Assembly: GCF_001411805.1 (NCBI RefSeq)
Contig: NZ_CP007212.1
Location: forward strand, 1,674,001 to 1,738,000
Reading direction: 5' to 3'
Length of the DNA: 64,000 nucleotides
Source: Burkholderia plantarii
GTDB taxonomy: Bacteria; Pseudomonadota; Gammaproteobacteria; Burkholderiales; Burkholderiaceae
Shown here: in pieces, positions 63,458 to 64,000 of the stretch
Layout of the letters: every line of letters begins with the position of its first letter
How positions within the stretch are numbered: the first letter of the stretch is position 1
The notes under the pieces: generated by a model
The model's input: the letters and a program-made list of their open reading frames with translations, nothing else
Told to the model about the DNA's origin: nothing
The model's database searches: none
Program-made: the position numbers and the translations under genes

Positions 63458-63994
63458 TTGACCAGCGTGACATTCAAGCCATTGGGCATAAGCGACGAAC
63501 AACTTGCCTTAATGAAGCAGAATGGGTTGAAGCTGGACAAGCGCACTCAGCGGAGTCTGACGAGCGGCGCGGACAATCCCAAGCCGGATGCCGGGCAAAT
63601 TTCAAAATTCGAATCGAGCATTGGCTACTCGTTTCCCGATGATTACAGGAAATTCTTGATTGATCATAATGGCGGCAAGCCGAGCCCCAATGGCGTGAGT
63701 TTGCCTGAGATCGCGTCGTTAAAAGGCACGGCGCTTTCCTATTTGCATGGTTTCAATCATGGATATTCGGACTACACCTTGAGAGGCGTGTGGAAGAAAT
63801 TTTCCAAGGAACTCAAGAAAAACTACATTCCTATTGGGGGTGATCCTGCTGGAAATTATTTTTTGATGGATCTTTCCGAAAGTGGAAATGGGGGAATATA
63901 TTTTTGGAATCGGGATGTGCTGGAGGGGGACGATGAATCAGAGATTGTCAAGATTGCCGGCTCGTTTTCCGAGTTTTTGAATTTGCTGCATTAA
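63458..63994 (+). CDS. SMI1/KNR4 (SUKH) family protein, candidate orphan immunity
   Basis: A 178-residue protein. The SMI1/KNR4 core is visible in ISKFESSIGYSFPDDYRKFLIDHNGG and IYFWNRDVLEGDD with SFSEFLNLL at the end. SUKH proteins are common immunity proteins against nuclease toxins, including WHH-type ones. The start is TTG 63458 with GGAG eight bases before it. It is the third immunity-like gene in the array and has no adjacent toxin in the window. Confidence 0.85.
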   Translation: MTSVTFKPLGISDEQLALMKQNGLKLDKRTQRSLTSGADNPKPDAGQISKFESSIGYSFPDDYRKFLIDHNGGKPSPNGVSLPEIASLKGTALSYLHGFNHGYSDYTLRGVWKKFSKELKKNYIPIGGDPAGNYFLMDLSESGNGGIYFWNRDVLEGDDESEIVKIAGSFSEFLNLLH

Positions 63995-64000
63995 ATTTCA

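Noticed and set aside
1..64000. CRISPR arrays, rRNA genes, integrase genes or a replication origin
   Set aside because: No regularly spaced direct repeats, rRNA sequence, integrase/recombinase motifs or parA/repA-like genes were seen.

Overview
The window is GC-rich proteobacterial DNA with gene families and organisation typical of Burkholderia, most likely a plant-associated lineage such as the gladioli/glumae/plantarii group. That placement is inferred from a type III-secreted-like protein behind an hrpII-type box, a VgrG/RHS type VI effector locus, abundant LysR and AraC regulators, Burkholderia-type porins and IS21/IS5 remnants. No rRNA, tRNA, replication or housekeeping genes were seen, which fits an accessory-rich secondary replicon.

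Region 1 (about 0.1-3.2 kb): a candidate type III effector or translocator-like gene with an hrpII box, a small companion gene, and a truncated IS21 element. Region 2 (3.2-13.3 kb): small-molecule catabolism and detoxification, with a fumarylacetoacetase-family enzyme, two tautomerases, a SnoaL-like protein, two SDR dehydrogenases, a 3-hydroxyisobutyrate-dehydrogenase-like enzyme and a DJ-1/PfpI protein. Its regulators are of the LysR, MarR and GlxA types. A transhydrogenase alpha gene here is fused to the tail of a lost LysR gene. Region 3 (13.5-19.1 kb): an overlapping cytochrome c / [2Fe-2S] / molybdopterin oxidoreductase operon followed by a dctA gene with an early frameshift. Region 4 (19.1-26.7 kb): an orphan LuxR regulator, two lipoproteins, an AraC regulator, a broken IS5-family element, a small membrane protein and a methyltransferase.

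Region 5 (26.9-41.3 kb) looks like one functional unit: a peptide-type ABC importer with a fused double ATPase, a porin, a LysR regulator, and an operon of aspartoacylase/desuccinylase-like amidohydrolase, ornithine cyclodeaminase and serine hydrolase, followed by an MFS exporter. The same inverted repeat, TGATC-N9-GATCA (a LysR-type ATC-N9-GAT core), occurs in the intergenic region ahead of each of these transcription units, four times in all. This suggests a single regulon for import and breakdown of an acylated amino-acid or peptide compound. An AT-rich Nudix gene has been inserted inside the unit.

Region 6 (41.3-53.7 kb): AraC regulators, an oxidoreductase and aldo/keto reductase pair, a PmtA-like methyltransferase, and a LysR-controlled operon for CoA-dependent acid catabolism (hydratase, acyl-CoA dehydrogenase, CoA transferase, MFS transporter), then an RpiR regulator. 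Region 7 (53.9-64 kb): a type VI secretion VgrG with a long Gly/Ala tail, an RHS polymorphic toxin ending in a WHH-type nuclease domain, its probable immunity gene, a decayed second RHS tip, and two further orphan immunity-like genes. Base composition falls sharply at the toxin tip, as expected of exchanged toxin cassettes.
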